From positions 40,547 through 104,546 of the forward strand of contig URUD01000004.1 of NCBI GenBank assembly GCA_900550935.1: a stretch of DNA of 64,000 nucleotides, read 5' to 3'. Position 1 is the first letter of the stretch. The number at the start of each line of letters is the position of its first letter. The DNA is from an uncultured Roseburia sp. GTDB lineage: Bacteria; Bacillota; Clostridia; Lachnospirales; Lachnospiraceae. Of the stretch, positions 25,890 through 34,989 are shown piece after piece. The notes beneath the pieces are model-generated. The model made no database searches. It was not told the DNA's origin and saw nothing but the letters and a program-made list of their open reading frames with translations. Made by a program: the position numbers and the translations under genes.

Positions 25890-26926
25890 TTGAATCTCCA
25901 TTTCCGCATGATGCACTCTACCAGCAGATGATACCCTATTCCAACCAGAATCGAAGCCAGCACCAGAACAAGCCATCTCTTATTTAAGGTGACCCAGATA
26001 TAATCCGGTACGATCTCAAATGCCGCTATGTGGATCAGATATATTTCAAAGGATGCCGTTCCGAGCAACGCAAGTGGTTTTCTCAGTTGACGGAGTCCCT
26101 TTACTTTGTCCATTGCTTCCAACAGCAGACAGATCACAAGACATAATCCCGGGGTGATCAGAAGAAACGGATACCACCAGAGTCCATATGCCCACATCGT
26201 CTCGCGTGGGAAGTTGAAATAACAGGCAAGCAGGAGTACCATTCCTGCCACAGCCAGCAAGATCAGGAGGATCGCATTTTTCCCTCCCACATCAGGTTTC
26301 CCATCTGTGTTTTCTTTATCCGAAGCATTTCCCGCATGTGCCCACATCATACCCAGTAAAAAGACCGGCAGGCGTGATACACCAAGCAGATGATTATCAT
26401 CACACCAGAATGCGACCCCAAGCAAAAGTGCCCAGAGAAGGATCACTCCGTAGTGCCATTTTTTTGTTGCTGCCACGATCATCTTATAGAAAAGCGGTGC
26501 CAGCAGATAGACCCAGAAGATCACCTGCACATACCAGTTGAACTGCAGTCCGATGTCTGCAACCCAGCCTGTCATAAACAGATTTCCTGCAACGATCCTT
26601 GCGATCGTATCTCCCGGATAAGAAGAACCGTGCAGCATGTAAATGCACCAGATAAGAATAAACGGCAGATAGGAAGGGAAGATCCTTCGTGCTCTTCTTT
26701 TGTAAAACAGAAGAAGCTCATCCGATTTTTTCAGGGAATAGTAAAGACCGATCCCCGATAGCAGGAAAAAGATATCGACTCCACCATATCCGATCGCCTG
26801 CACGGTATCGAAAAAGACTCCGCGGAACTGAAATCCTGCATGGAACAGCACCACCCATAAGATCGCTGCTCCCATCAGTTCTGCACGCCACTTACATATC
26901 AGATTTAAAATTGTTTTCTCTTTCAT
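25886..26926 (-). CDS. Acyltransferase family 3 membrane protein
   Basis: 346 residues with about ten membrane segments. The family His in WVVLFHAGFQF lies at about residues 20-30, and YGGVDIFFLLSGIGLYYSL at about 47-65 is typical of the OafA/Acyl_transf_3 group. Such enzymes O-acetylate surface or secreted glycans. AGGAG lies before the ATG. It sits between uvrB (35 bases upstream) and uvrA (4-base overlap), an unexpected place for an envelope enzyme. The substrate is unknown. Confidence 0.85.
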   Translation of the reverse strand: MKEKTILNLICKWRAELMGAAILWVVLFHAGFQFRGVFFDTVQAIGYGGVDIFFLLSGIGLYYSLKKSDELLLFYKRRARRIFPSYLPFILIWCIYMLHGSSYPGDTIARIVAGNLFMTGWVADIGLQFNWYVQVIFWVYLLAPLFYKMIVAATKKWHYGVILLWALLLGVAFWCDDNHLLGVSRLPVFLLGMMWAHAGNASDKENTDGKPDVGGKNAILLILLAVAGMVLLLACYFNFPRETMWAYGLWWYPFLLITPGLCLVICLLLEAMDKVKGLRQLRKPLALLGTASFEIYLIHIAAFEIVPDYIWVTLNKRWLVLVLASILVGIGYHLLVECIMRKWRFK

Positions 26927-26961
26927 AACACTCCTGTACGTTTTCGTATTTCTCCTTTTTC

Positions 26962-28944
26962 TTACAAGCCCTGCAGCATATTTTTCAGTTCGATCATCTT
27001 GTCCCTGTATTCTGCTGCCGCCTCGAAATTCAGATCGGCTGCCGCCTTCTGCATCTTCTTCTGGATATCGGCGATCAGTTTCTCCAGCTCTGCCTTGCTC
27101 ATGGACTCCGGATCTTTCTTGAAGTTCATCTCTTCTTTGGCTACCTTCTTGGATACGCTGATCAGATCTCTTACTGACTTCTGGATCGTTGTCGGTGTAA
27201 TGCCATGTTCCTCGTTGTATTCCTGCTGGATCTTTCTTCTTCGCTCGGTCTCCTCGATCGCCACACGCATGGAATCGGTCATCTGATCCGCATACATGAT
27301 AACGTGTCCCTCGCTGTTACGCGCCGCACGTCCGATCGTCTGGATCAGGGATGTCTCCGAACGCAAGAATCCCTCTTTATCTGCATCCAGGATCGCCACC
27401 AGCGTGATCTCCGGGATATCCAGTCCCTCCCTTAACAGGTTGATCCCGACTAATACATCAAATACATCCAGCCGCAGATCACGGATGATCTCTGCTCGCT
27501 CCAGCGTATCGATATCGGAATGCAAATATTTGACCCGGATGCCAACCTCACGCATATAATCGGTCAGATCTTCTGCCATCTTCTTGGTCAGTGTCGTGAT
27601 CAGGACTTTGTTGTGTTTTGCGATCTCTTTATTGACTTCTCCGATCAGGTCATCGATCTGTCCCTCCACCGGACGCACCGAGATCTCAGGGTCTAACAGA
27701 CCGGTCGGTCGTATGATCTGTTCCGTGCGGAGCAGTTCGTGCTCGTCCTCGTAAACGTTTGGTGTCGCAGAGACAAAGAGCATCTGGTCGATCTTGCTCT
27801 CAAATTCTTCAAAATTTAATGGCCGGTTGTCCTTTGCAGACGGAAGTCGAAACCCATAATCGACCAGTGTCGACTTTCTCGACTGGTCCCCGGCATACAT
27901 TCCCCGGATCTGTGGGATCGTGATATGCGACTCATCCACGATGATCAGATAGTCATCCTTGAAATAGTCCATCAGGGTATGTGGAGTCGCACCTGCCGGA
28001 AGTCCTGCCAGATGTCTGGAATAGTTCTCTATGCCACTGCAGAAGCCGGTCTCCTTTAACATCTCGATATCAAAATTGGTACGCTCTGAGATACGCTGTG
28101 CCTCAAGCAGTTTGTCCTCGCCCTTGAAATAACGGACCCGCTCTTCTAATTCTTCCTCGATGGCATCGCACGCCTTTCTTATCTTCTCCTGCGGCACAAC
28201 ATAGTGGGATGCCGGAAAGACGGCAAAATGCTCCAGTCTGCACTTGATCTCTCCGGTCAGGACATCGATCTCTGTAATGCGGTCAATCTCATCTCCGAAG
28301 AACTCGACCCTTACCGCCGTATCGCCATAGTTTGCCGGAAAGATCTCCAGGGTATCTCCCCGGACACGGAACGTACCGCGGTGAAAATCCATATCATTTC
28401 TGGTGTACTGGATATCCACCAGTGCGCGGATCACATCATCCCTGTCCCGCTCCTGTCCCGGGCGCAGAGATACCATCATGTTTAAATAATCCTCGGGGCT
28501 GCCCAGACCATAGATACACGAAACAGATGCGATCACGATAACATCCTTCCGCTCTACCAGTGCAGCGGTCGCAGAAAGGCGCAGTTTATCGATTTCCTCA
28601 TTGATCGCAGAATCCTTTGCGATATAGGTATCGGTCTGTGGCACATATGCCTCCGGCTGATAATAATCATAATAGGAAACAAAATACTCGACTGCATTTT
28701 CCGGGAAAAACTCTTTAAATTCTCCATAGAGCTGCGCCGCCAGTGTCTTGTTATGTGAAATGATCAAAGTCGGTTTATTTAATGCCTGAATGACATTTGC
28801 CATGGTAAATGTCTTACCGGAACCGGTAACTCCAAGCAGGGTCTCAAACTGATTCCCCTCTTTAAAGCCCCTGACCAGTTCCTCGATCGCACGCGGCTGG
28901 TCTCCTGTCGGCTGGTATTTGGAAACTAATTTAAAATGATCCAT
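26962..28944 (-). CDS. uvrB: Excinuclease ABC subunit B
   Basis: DNA-clamping helicase-like subunit of nucleotide excision repair, 660 residues. Walker A GVTGSGKT is at 38-45. The beta-hairpin YYDYYQPEAYVPQTD lies near 92-106, and helicase motifs QTIGRAARN are in the last third. The C-terminal UVR coiled coil ending in IELKNMLQGL binds UvrC. The start at 28944 follows AGGAGA; upstream in-frame codons lack a site. The mRNA probably continues through the acyltransferase into uvrA. Confidence 0.96.
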   Translation of the reverse strand: MDHFKLVSKYQPTGDQPRAIEELVRGFKEGNQFETLLGVTGSGKTFTMANVIQALNKPTLIISHNKTLAAQLYGEFKEFFPENAVEYFVSYYDYYQPEAYVPQTDTYIAKDSAINEEIDKLRLSATAALVERKDVIVIASVSCIYGLGSPEDYLNMMVSLRPGQERDRDDVIRALVDIQYTRNDMDFHRGTFRVRGDTLEIFPANYGDTAVRVEFFGDEIDRITEIDVLTGEIKCRLEHFAVFPASHYVVPQEKIRKACDAIEEELEERVRYFKGEDKLLEAQRISERTNFDIEMLKETGFCSGIENYSRHLAGLPAGATPHTLMDYFKDDYLIIVDESHITIPQIRGMYAGDQSRKSTLVDYGFRLPSAKDNRPLNFEEFESKIDQMLFVSATPNVYEDEHELLRTEQIIRPTGLLDPEISVRPVEGQIDDLIGEVNKEIAKHNKVLITTLTKKMAEDLTDYMREVGIRVKYLHSDIDTLERAEIIRDLRLDVFDVLVGINLLREGLDIPEITLVAILDADKEGFLRSETSLIQTIGRAARNSEGHVIMYADQMTDSMRVAIEETERRRKIQQEYNEEHGITPTTIQKSVRDLISVSKKVAKEEMNFKKDPESMSKAELEKLIADIQKKMQKAAADLNFEAAAEYRDKMIELKNMLQGL

Positions 28945-28972
28945 CGTCTTCTCCTGATTGCTTTCTGCGCTT

Positions 28973-28981
28973 ATTATATCA
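28973..28981 (-). promoter_or_regulatory. Extended -10 promoter of uvrB
   Basis: TGATATAAT on the minus strand, an extended -10 hexamer 28 bases upstream of the uvrB ATG. The region that should hold -35 overlaps the preceding terminator and is weak (TGTACT at 17 bases). No SOS-type operator was recognised near it. Confidence 0.5.
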
Positions 28982-28989
28982 TTCAAATG

Positions 28990-29030
28990 AAAAAAAGTAC
29001 AGAGCAAATCGAATGTTTGTTCTGTACTTT
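28990..29030 (-). terminator. Terminator after GH3 gene
   Basis: A 15-bp stem AAAGTACAGAACAAA/TTTGCTCTGTACTTT with one G-U and a 7-base loop, followed by T on the minus strand. It lies 6 bases beyond the GH3 stop. Confidence 0.88.
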
Positions 29031-29036
29031 CGTTAT

Positions 29037-31493
29037 TTATGACTCTTTCATTCTTCCCTCGAATTTCAGATTCAATACCATATTCTTTATAAATTCAACC
29101 AGTATCTTGATCAGTCCTATGAACCAGAAGCCTTTTAATTCCAGGACAATTCCATCTACCATCCCCATACTGATCATTCCACTTGTCATCTTGGCAAGTC
29201 CGCGCAATGGCATATTTAACTGAAACAGCAGGTTCAGATCCGGCTGTCCCTTTTTTAAACTACAATTCAACATCCCATTTAAGACCGCCCAGATCAGCCA
29301 TCCAAGCGGGCTCCTGCCATGGTTCATCTCGCCGAGTGTCATGTTCCGGCTGATATCCGGTCTGCCATCCGGGACAGGATGTCCTAAAAGATATGCAAAT
29401 TCCGCTTCGTCAACGTTTTGCACCTGACCGGACTCATAATGTGGCAGTCTGCTCCTGTCATATGGTGCATCTGCCCCCGATCCGGCAAGTTCGATCTGAT
29501 CAGACAATACCATATCCTGACTTGAGATACCAACACTGATCTGATAAGTACCTGCCTCCTGTTCCCAGCGGTTTGTTTTTACATTCCAGTACCGGAATAC
29601 CTTATCATCCAGCACGATCGTTACCCGTCTCTGCTCTCCTGCTTTTAATGTCGTTTTTGCAAATCCTTTCAGTTCACGTTCCGGCACAAATACCTCTGTT
29701 CCAGGTGCAGAAACATAGATCTGTGATATTTCTGTTCCCTCTCTGTCTCCGGTATTTTTCAATAGGAAGCTGACCTGTTTCTCCGTTACCTCAAGATCCG
29801 TATAGGAAAACGTTGTATAACTTAATCCATAGCCAAACGGAAATACAACCGGAACTTTTGCCTTCTGATAGTAACGATAACCGATATAAAGTGCTTCCCG
29901 ATACTCGACCGTCCGTTTTTTCCCTGCGAAATGATGGAGTGACGGTGTGTCCTCATAGTGCTCGATCCAGGTCTCTGCCAGTTTTCCACCCGGATTGATC
30001 GTCCCATCCAGTGCATCTGCGACTGCTTTTGCTCCCGCCTGTCCGCAGAGACACGCATACAGAATGGCATCACAGTCCGATCGCCACGGAGTTTCTACAC
30101 TGCTTCCGGCAAATAACACGACCACGACCTGTCTGCTGCATCTGCGCAGCCGTTTCAACAGTTGAACCTGATTTTCCCGTATCCGCATGCCGGAACGGTC
30201 CAGTCCCTCACTCTCCTGCACTTCATCCAGTCCCAGACAAAGAACTGTGACATCTGCACGCCCTGCCAGCTCTTCCGCTTCTTTTGCCAGTGTTTCCTCC
30301 TCACTTCCGAGGCGGTCAAAGCCTTTTGCGTAACCGATCACATTTAATTTTGACTGTTCCATCGACTCTCTGAGGTTATCCAGGGCGGTCACATGTACCA
30401 TACTGGAACCCTCTCCCTGATAACGGGGATTTTCTGCAAAATCACCGATCAGTGCCACTTTGTCTGTTTCTTTTAGCGGCAGGACTCCTCCCTCATTTTT
30501 AAGCAGGGTCAGACTTTCTGCCGCTGCATGTGCTGCCAGTGCATGATGTTTTTCTTTCATCTCTTCCGGAAGATTTGCCTCTCCGTTTTTGATCACTGCC
30601 TGTCTGCCGCCACGTTCTATCGCACTCTGTGTGGAAGAGATCAGTTCCAGCATTTCATCTACCCTTGCGTCAACATCACTTTCCTTTATCTTTCCGCTTT
30701 TTACTGCAGCCATCAGTTCACGCACCGAATCACCGCCCGGTGCAGGCATCTCTAGGGTAGAGCCTGCAGCCACACCGAGGGCATGGTCATTCGAACCGCC
30801 CCAGTCTGTCACAACTGCCCCCTGATATCCCCAGTCCTTTTTCAGGATATCCGCAAGAAGATGTTTATTCTCATTGGCATAGACTCCATTGATGCGATTG
30901 TAACTTGACATGATACATTTGGGTTTTCCCTCTTTTACCGCAATCTCAAATCCGGTCAGATACACTTCCCGCAGCGTACGCTCGTCCACAATACTGTCCG
31001 ATGCCATACGCCTTGTTTCCTGATCATTGACTGCAAAATGTTTCGGACATGCTGCCACTCCATTTGACTGGATCCCACGGATATATGCCGCAGCCATCTT
31101 TCCTGCCAGATATGGATCCTCTGAAAAATACTCAAAGTTCCGTCCGCACAGTGGATTCCGTTTCATATTCAGTCCCGGGCCAAGCAAGACATGGACTCCC
31201 TGTACGGCGGCTTCCTCACCCAATGCCCTGCCGACCTGCTCACCTAATGTTTCGTCCCAGCTGTTGGCAACGGCAGCCGCGGTCGGGAAACAGGTAGCCT
31301 CCACACTCGGATTTAACCCAAGGTGATCTGACGGTCCCGCCTGCTTACGCAGACCATGCGGTCCATCGGAAAGCCAGATCGCAGGAATATTTTTTTTCTT
31401 AAAAGCACGTGTCTGGAATACAGATGCCCCGGATAACAGTGCACATTTTTCTTCCAGTGTTAATTGTTCTCTTATCTCCCTGACTTCTTTCAT
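29037..31493 (-). CDS. Glycoside hydrolase family 3 beta-glucosidase
   Basis: 818 residues, no signal peptide. The N-terminal TIM-barrel domain has LSDGPHGLR and KHFAVNDQE, and the nucleophile Asp is at about 230 in VVTDWGG. A second alpha/beta domain starts near ESLTLLKNEGGVLPL, and a fibronectin-III-like domain lies at about 555-660. An extra C-terminal part of about 110 residues contains hydrophobic helices (GLIKILVEFIKNMV) and may associate with the membrane. It probably cleaves beta-glucosides or related oligosaccharides taken up by the cell. It overlaps the GtrA-like gene by 4 bases, downstream of GH2. Confidence 0.92.
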   Translation of the reverse strand: MKEVREIREQLTLEEKCALLSGASVFQTRAFKKKNIPAIWLSDGPHGLRKQAGPSDHLGLNPSVEATCFPTAAAVANSWDETLGEQVGRALGEEAAVQGVHVLLGPGLNMKRNPLCGRNFEYFSEDPYLAGKMAAAYIRGIQSNGVAACPKHFAVNDQETRRMASDSIVDERTLREVYLTGFEIAVKEGKPKCIMSSYNRINGVYANENKHLLADILKKDWGYQGAVVTDWGGSNDHALGVAAGSTLEMPAPGGDSVRELMAAVKSGKIKESDVDARVDEMLELISSTQSAIERGGRQAVIKNGEANLPEEMKEKHHALAAHAAAESLTLLKNEGGVLPLKETDKVALIGDFAENPRYQGEGSSMVHVTALDNLRESMEQSKLNVIGYAKGFDRLGSEEETLAKEAEELAGRADVTVLCLGLDEVQESEGLDRSGMRIRENQVQLLKRLRRCSRQVVVVLFAGSSVETPWRSDCDAILYACLCGQAGAKAVADALDGTINPGGKLAETWIEHYEDTPSLHHFAGKKRTVEYREALYIGYRYYQKAKVPVVFPFGYGLSYTTFSYTDLEVTEKQVSFLLKNTGDREGTEISQIYVSAPGTEVFVPERELKGFAKTTLKAGEQRRVTIVLDDKVFRYWNVKTNRWEQEAGTYQISVGISSQDMVLSDQIELAGSGADAPYDRSRLPHYESGQVQNVDEAEFAYLLGHPVPDGRPDISRNMTLGEMNHGRSPLGWLIWAVLNGMLNCSLKKGQPDLNLLFQLNMPLRGLAKMTSGMISMGMVDGIVLELKGFWFIGLIKILVEFIKNMVLNLKFEGRMKES

Positions 31494-32044
31494 TCTGCCT
31501 TTCCCTCCGGAAAAATAATCTTATAGATTGGAAAATAGATCACCATCTGCACCCCGCCATTAATCACTGTGATCAGGATGTTATACAGTGCAGTCGGCAC
31601 ATATTTTTTACAAATCGGTACATAAATGCCCATCAAAAAGCTGCATACGATTGTGATCAGGATAAATGCCACAACATACCACGCAATCTGATACCAGATA
31701 TTTCCCTTTGATTTGAATGTCACATTGCGCTGCATCGGGAAATTGATACACTGTGCAATAAAAAGCGTGATGGCAAATGCTGCAAAATACCCCATTCCGC
31801 CTGTGGCATCTCCGGTCACCGGATAATTAAACACATAGGTATCCACCGGTCCGGCTGACAGATGGATCAGCTGACACGGAATCTCACACCAGTCTGTAAA
31901 TTTATAAAACAGTCCCGGCAGAAACGTGAGCAGCAGATACTGAATGACTGTAACCAGCATCGAAAATGCGTAAAATTTGATAAACTGTGCGATCAATTTA
32001 TGCCTGTCTGAAAAATCCGACCATTTCTTCTGTAATGTTTCCAT
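31490..32044 (-). CDS. GtrA-like four-helix membrane protein
   Basis: 184 residues with four hydrophobic segments. FIKFYAFSMLVTVIQYLLL near residues 22-40 and PMQRNVTFKSKG in the central loop are typical of GtrA/DPMS-type proteins. GtrA proteins are proposed to flip polyprenyl-phosphate sugars. The ATG at 32044 follows GGAGGTAAG, and the GH2 stop is embedded in that site. Its placement between two glycosidases, and not beside the GtrB-like gene at 6.8-7.8 kb, is odd; it might still serve that pathway. Confidence 0.75.
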   Translation of the reverse strand: METLQKKWSDFSDRHKLIAQFIKFYAFSMLVTVIQYLLLTFLPGLFYKFTDWCEIPCQLIHLSAGPVDTYVFNYPVTGDATGGMGYFAAFAITLFIAQCINFPMQRNVTFKSKGNIWYQIAWYVVAFILITIVCSFLMGIYVPICKKYVPTALYNILITVINGGVQMVIYFPIYKIIFPEGKAE

Positions 32045-32046
32045 TC

Positions 32047-34452
32047 TTACCTCCATTCAGCGTTTGGTTTCTCTGTTACCGGAATCTTAAGCTCTGCCTG
32101 ATGTATGCCGTCCTCTGCCCCGATCTCGAGTTCTGCTTCATTTCCGGCACGCACGATCGCGAGTGCCTCCCCATAATAGGTCTCTGTCTCAGTCCCCAGA
32201 TAACCTTTTTCATTATACGGACAGGCATTTCCGAGTGCCTCTAAGGTGCCTCCCTTTACCGTAACGTGCAGATTTCCGCGTTCCAGAGGCTTGGTGATCC
32301 CCTCGTTATCCACATAACGCAGACGGACAAAGGCAAGATGTCCACAGGAAACCTGTTTTTCTTCCGCTTCCATGTGGATCTTCGTTTCCTCTCCTGCGGT
32401 TTTTAATAATGCCGTTCCGATCACGGTTCCCGACTCATCATAGGAAACCGCTTCCACCGTTCCATTTTCATAAGTACAGTTAAATCGGGTGATACAGTCA
32501 TTTTTCAATGTCTTCCTGCCGACACTTTTTCCATTGATCTTTAACTCCACCTCGTGTGCTCTGGCATATATTTCCACTTTTGCCCTTTTTCCCTCGTGTC
32601 CGCGGAAACTCCAGCTTTCCAGTGCATTTGACATCTTCCACGCCGAAGGACTGTGACGGTCATTCGTGTGATCGACCGGGCATACTCCGATAAATGGTCC
32701 CATTTCCTGCTCCAATGCAACTCTGGTATACAAAGCTTCACAGAGTGGTTTTCCGGTCAGATCGACTCTTCCCGAACCTGCGGAAACCCAGCCAAGGTCT
32801 CCCTCAAAGTTTTTCGCATAATCACTGTATTCCCAGGAGCCTACCATCACTTCGCCAAGGTAATCCATCCCAGCCCAGACAAAGTCACCGACCAGCCGCG
32901 GATTTTTTTTCGCCATTTCCCGAAAGCGGTAAGCATCTTTACAGAATGTCTCACTTCCTAAAATGAGGCGGTCCGGATATTTTTTCAGATCATGTGTGTA
33001 ACGATAAATGCCGTAATTATATCCGGCAATATCCATCCGGGCAAAGGCATCTCTTGTCTTGACATCACAGCCATGCAGCGTTGCACCGCGCTTCATAAAT
33101 TCATCGCCCAGAAGTCCTGCCAGATTATTAAAGAACTGGCTTCCAACTGCTTTTTTCTTACCAGGCTTTTTCTCTGCTTCTTTTTTTGCTTTCTCGTCAC
33201 TGTATACGCCAAATCCGATCGAGCTTAGCAGATTAAAAAAGATATTAACGCCACAGGTAACCGGACGGGTCGCATCCAGACTGTGTAAAAATTCTGTCAT
33301 CTCACCGGTCAGTTTGATCCCACGCTCCTGTGCGGTCTCACTGACTTCATTTCCGGTTGAATACAGGATGACACAGGGATGATTATAATCTTTTTCCACC
33401 ATATCGGTCAGATCCTGTTTCCACCATTCCTCGAAATAATTGACATAATCATATTCCGTCTTGTGGATATACCAGTGATCGATGTACTCATCCATTACGA
33501 GCATCCCCTGTCTGTCGCAGGCATCCAGAAATGCTTTTGAACATGGGTTGTGCGCACTCCGTAACGCATTGTAACCATTTTCACGCATCAGGCGCACCTT
33601 CCGCTCTACCGCATCCGGATCACAGGCCGCACCGAGCAGTCCATTGTCATGGTGCACACATGCCCCCTGAAGGATCACGCGTTCGCCATTTAACAGAATG
33701 CCTTCTTCCCCCCATGTCAGTCTGCGGACGCCAAAGTGTTCCCATACCACGTCTGTTCCGGCTGTTACCCTGCACTGATACAAAAATGGAGTATCGACAT
33801 TCCACAGTTTTGCATCCGGGATTTCAAATACTTCTGCCACCTCTCCCTCGCAGACTGTTTTCCGGAAACAGATCACCGTTTCCTTTTTGGAAGGATCAAA
33901 GATCTCGATCAAAACCGGTGCTTTCACATTGGTTTTTACCCGCACTTCCACTCGCGCAGGGTTTACGGAAATGGTTCTTATTTTCACTCCATTGACCGGA
34001 ATAGATACTTCATCCCCTACCCAGAGTGTAACCGGGCGATAGATCCCGGCACCGGAATACCAGCGGCTATTCGGCTGATCGGCATTTCTGGCGATCACAC
34101 ATATCTGATTTTCCTCTCCGATCCGGAAAAGTTCTGTCACATCCACATAGAAATTTGTATACCCGTAAGGACGATAGGCAGCTTTTTCCCCGCCGATCCA
34201 GACCTCCGCATTGTGATATACGCCCTCAAATTCCAGGATCATTTTTTTGTTTTCATATTCTTTTCCCGGAACAAACCGTTTCTCATAGAGATAATCAAAT
34301 CCCTCATACCATCCGGTATTCGTGCCGCCCGGTGCATCCGCACTCTTTTTTTCTCCCAGCATGGCATCATGCGGGATCCGTACCGGTTTTCCCTCTCCTG
34401 CCTCATTTATCCTTTTTACCGTCCATCCGTCATTCCATGAGACTGCCTTCAT
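32047..34452 (-). CDS. Glycoside hydrolase family 2 enzyme (beta-galactosidase-like)
   Basis: 801 residues, cytoplasmic by lack of a signal. Jelly-roll and immunoglobulin-like domains precede the TIM barrel. The acid/base Glu is in STGNEVS and the nucleophile Glu in LGSETFC. A Big/DUF4982-like region follows near 600-800. RSAHNPCS and WAGMDYLGE are family landmarks. The start at 34452 follows AAAGGA. The usual substrates are beta-galactosides, but beta-glucuronide or mannoside activity cannot be excluded from sequence alone. It is followed by the GtrA-like and GH3 genes with almost no gaps, implying one operon. Confidence 0.88.
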   Translation of the reverse strand: MKAVSWNDGWTVKRINEAGEGKPVRIPHDAMLGEKKSADAPGGTNTGWYEGFDYLYEKRFVPGKEYENKKMILEFEGVYHNAEVWIGGEKAAYRPYGYTNFYVDVTELFRIGEENQICVIARNADQPNSRWYSGAGIYRPVTLWVGDEVSIPVNGVKIRTISVNPARVEVRVKTNVKAPVLIEIFDPSKKETVICFRKTVCEGEVAEVFEIPDAKLWNVDTPFLYQCRVTAGTDVVWEHFGVRRLTWGEEGILLNGERVILQGACVHHDNGLLGAACDPDAVERKVRLMRENGYNALRSAHNPCSKAFLDACDRQGMLVMDEYIDHWYIHKTEYDYVNYFEEWWKQDLTDMVEKDYNHPCVILYSTGNEVSETAQERGIKLTGEMTEFLHSLDATRPVTCGVNIFFNLLSSIGFGVYSDEKAKKEAEKKPGKKKAVGSQFFNNLAGLLGDEFMKRGATLHGCDVKTRDAFARMDIAGYNYGIYRYTHDLKKYPDRLILGSETFCKDAYRFREMAKKNPRLVGDFVWAGMDYLGEVMVGSWEYSDYAKNFEGDLGWVSAGSGRVDLTGKPLCEALYTRVALEQEMGPFIGVCPVDHTNDRHSPSAWKMSNALESWSFRGHEGKRAKVEIYARAHEVELKINGKSVGRKTLKNDCITRFNCTYENGTVEAVSYDESGTVIGTALLKTAGEETKIHMEAEEKQVSCGHLAFVRLRYVDNEGITKPLERGNLHVTVKGGTLEALGNACPYNEKGYLGTETETYYGEALAIVRAGNEAELEIGAEDGIHQAELKIPVTEKPNAEWR

Positions 34453-34510
34453 AACCGTTTCATCCTTTCCCTTTTTATCCGATGTATCCCGCTCCTCGCA
34501 TAACCAAGGC

Positions 34511-34540
34511 AACCCGCCCCTTTTTTAAGGGCGGGTTTTT
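34511..34540. terminator. GC-rich hairpin between two glycosidase transcripts
   Basis: Arms AACCCGCCC and GGGCGGGTT separated by 9 bases of CTTTTTTAA. On plus it is followed by TTTTTG, a classical terminator. On minus, the direction of both neighbours, the following run is only TTGCC. It therefore looks best adapted to stop plus-strand transcription, or to act as a weak minus-strand terminator. Confidence 0.6.
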
Positions 34541-34557
34541 GACCTCGTCTTCTGCCA

Positions 34558-34989
34558 TCATGCGTTTGCTTTCTTTTTCGTAAATGTTGTCACGATCAGA
34601 ATGATATCTGCGATCAGATAGAACACTGCACCAACAATGGAAATATGTAATGCGGTTGCCTCTGATGCCGGATAGTTGACCGGAATGAAATAAACGTCTG
34701 CGGCTAATGATACCCGTCCCAGAATAAAGCAGTAAAAGCTGATCAGCAATAATACACTGATCCCGACCAGTAAAATATCATATGGAACAGATGGGATCTT
34801 TTCCTCCTGTACGGCTGCTACAGCTGCAATGATGATCGCTGCCACCGTGCAGATGACCGGCAATGGATTCATGGCTGATGTTGCAAGGTATCCGGTGACT
34901 GATGTCACAATATAAATGATCATTCCCACGAGGGCGGCAGCTGCCGCACCCCATAGGATTAAATTGGATTTACTGATTGCCTTTTTCAT
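34558..34989 (-). CDS. Small four-helix membrane protein of unknown function
   Basis: 143 residues made almost entirely of four hydrophobic helices, with a short Lys-rich C-terminus (TTFTKKKANA). No family is recognised. It overlaps the end of the permuted GH3 gene by 20 bases, so the two are translated from one mRNA and may form a membrane complex (inference). Confidence 0.7.
   Translation of the reverse strand: MKKAISKSNLILWGAAAAALVGMIIYIVTSVTGYLATSAMNPLPVICTVAAIIIAAVAAVQEEKIPSVPYDILLVGISVLLLISFYCFILGRVSLAADVYFIPVNYPASEATALHISIVGAVFYLIADIILIVTTFTKKKANA

Noticed and set aside
33736..34440. A 234-codon open frame on plus
   Set aside because: It is antisense to the GH2 gene, has no ribosome site or promoter, and its composition (Pro, His, Phe, Arg) is that of a shadow frame.
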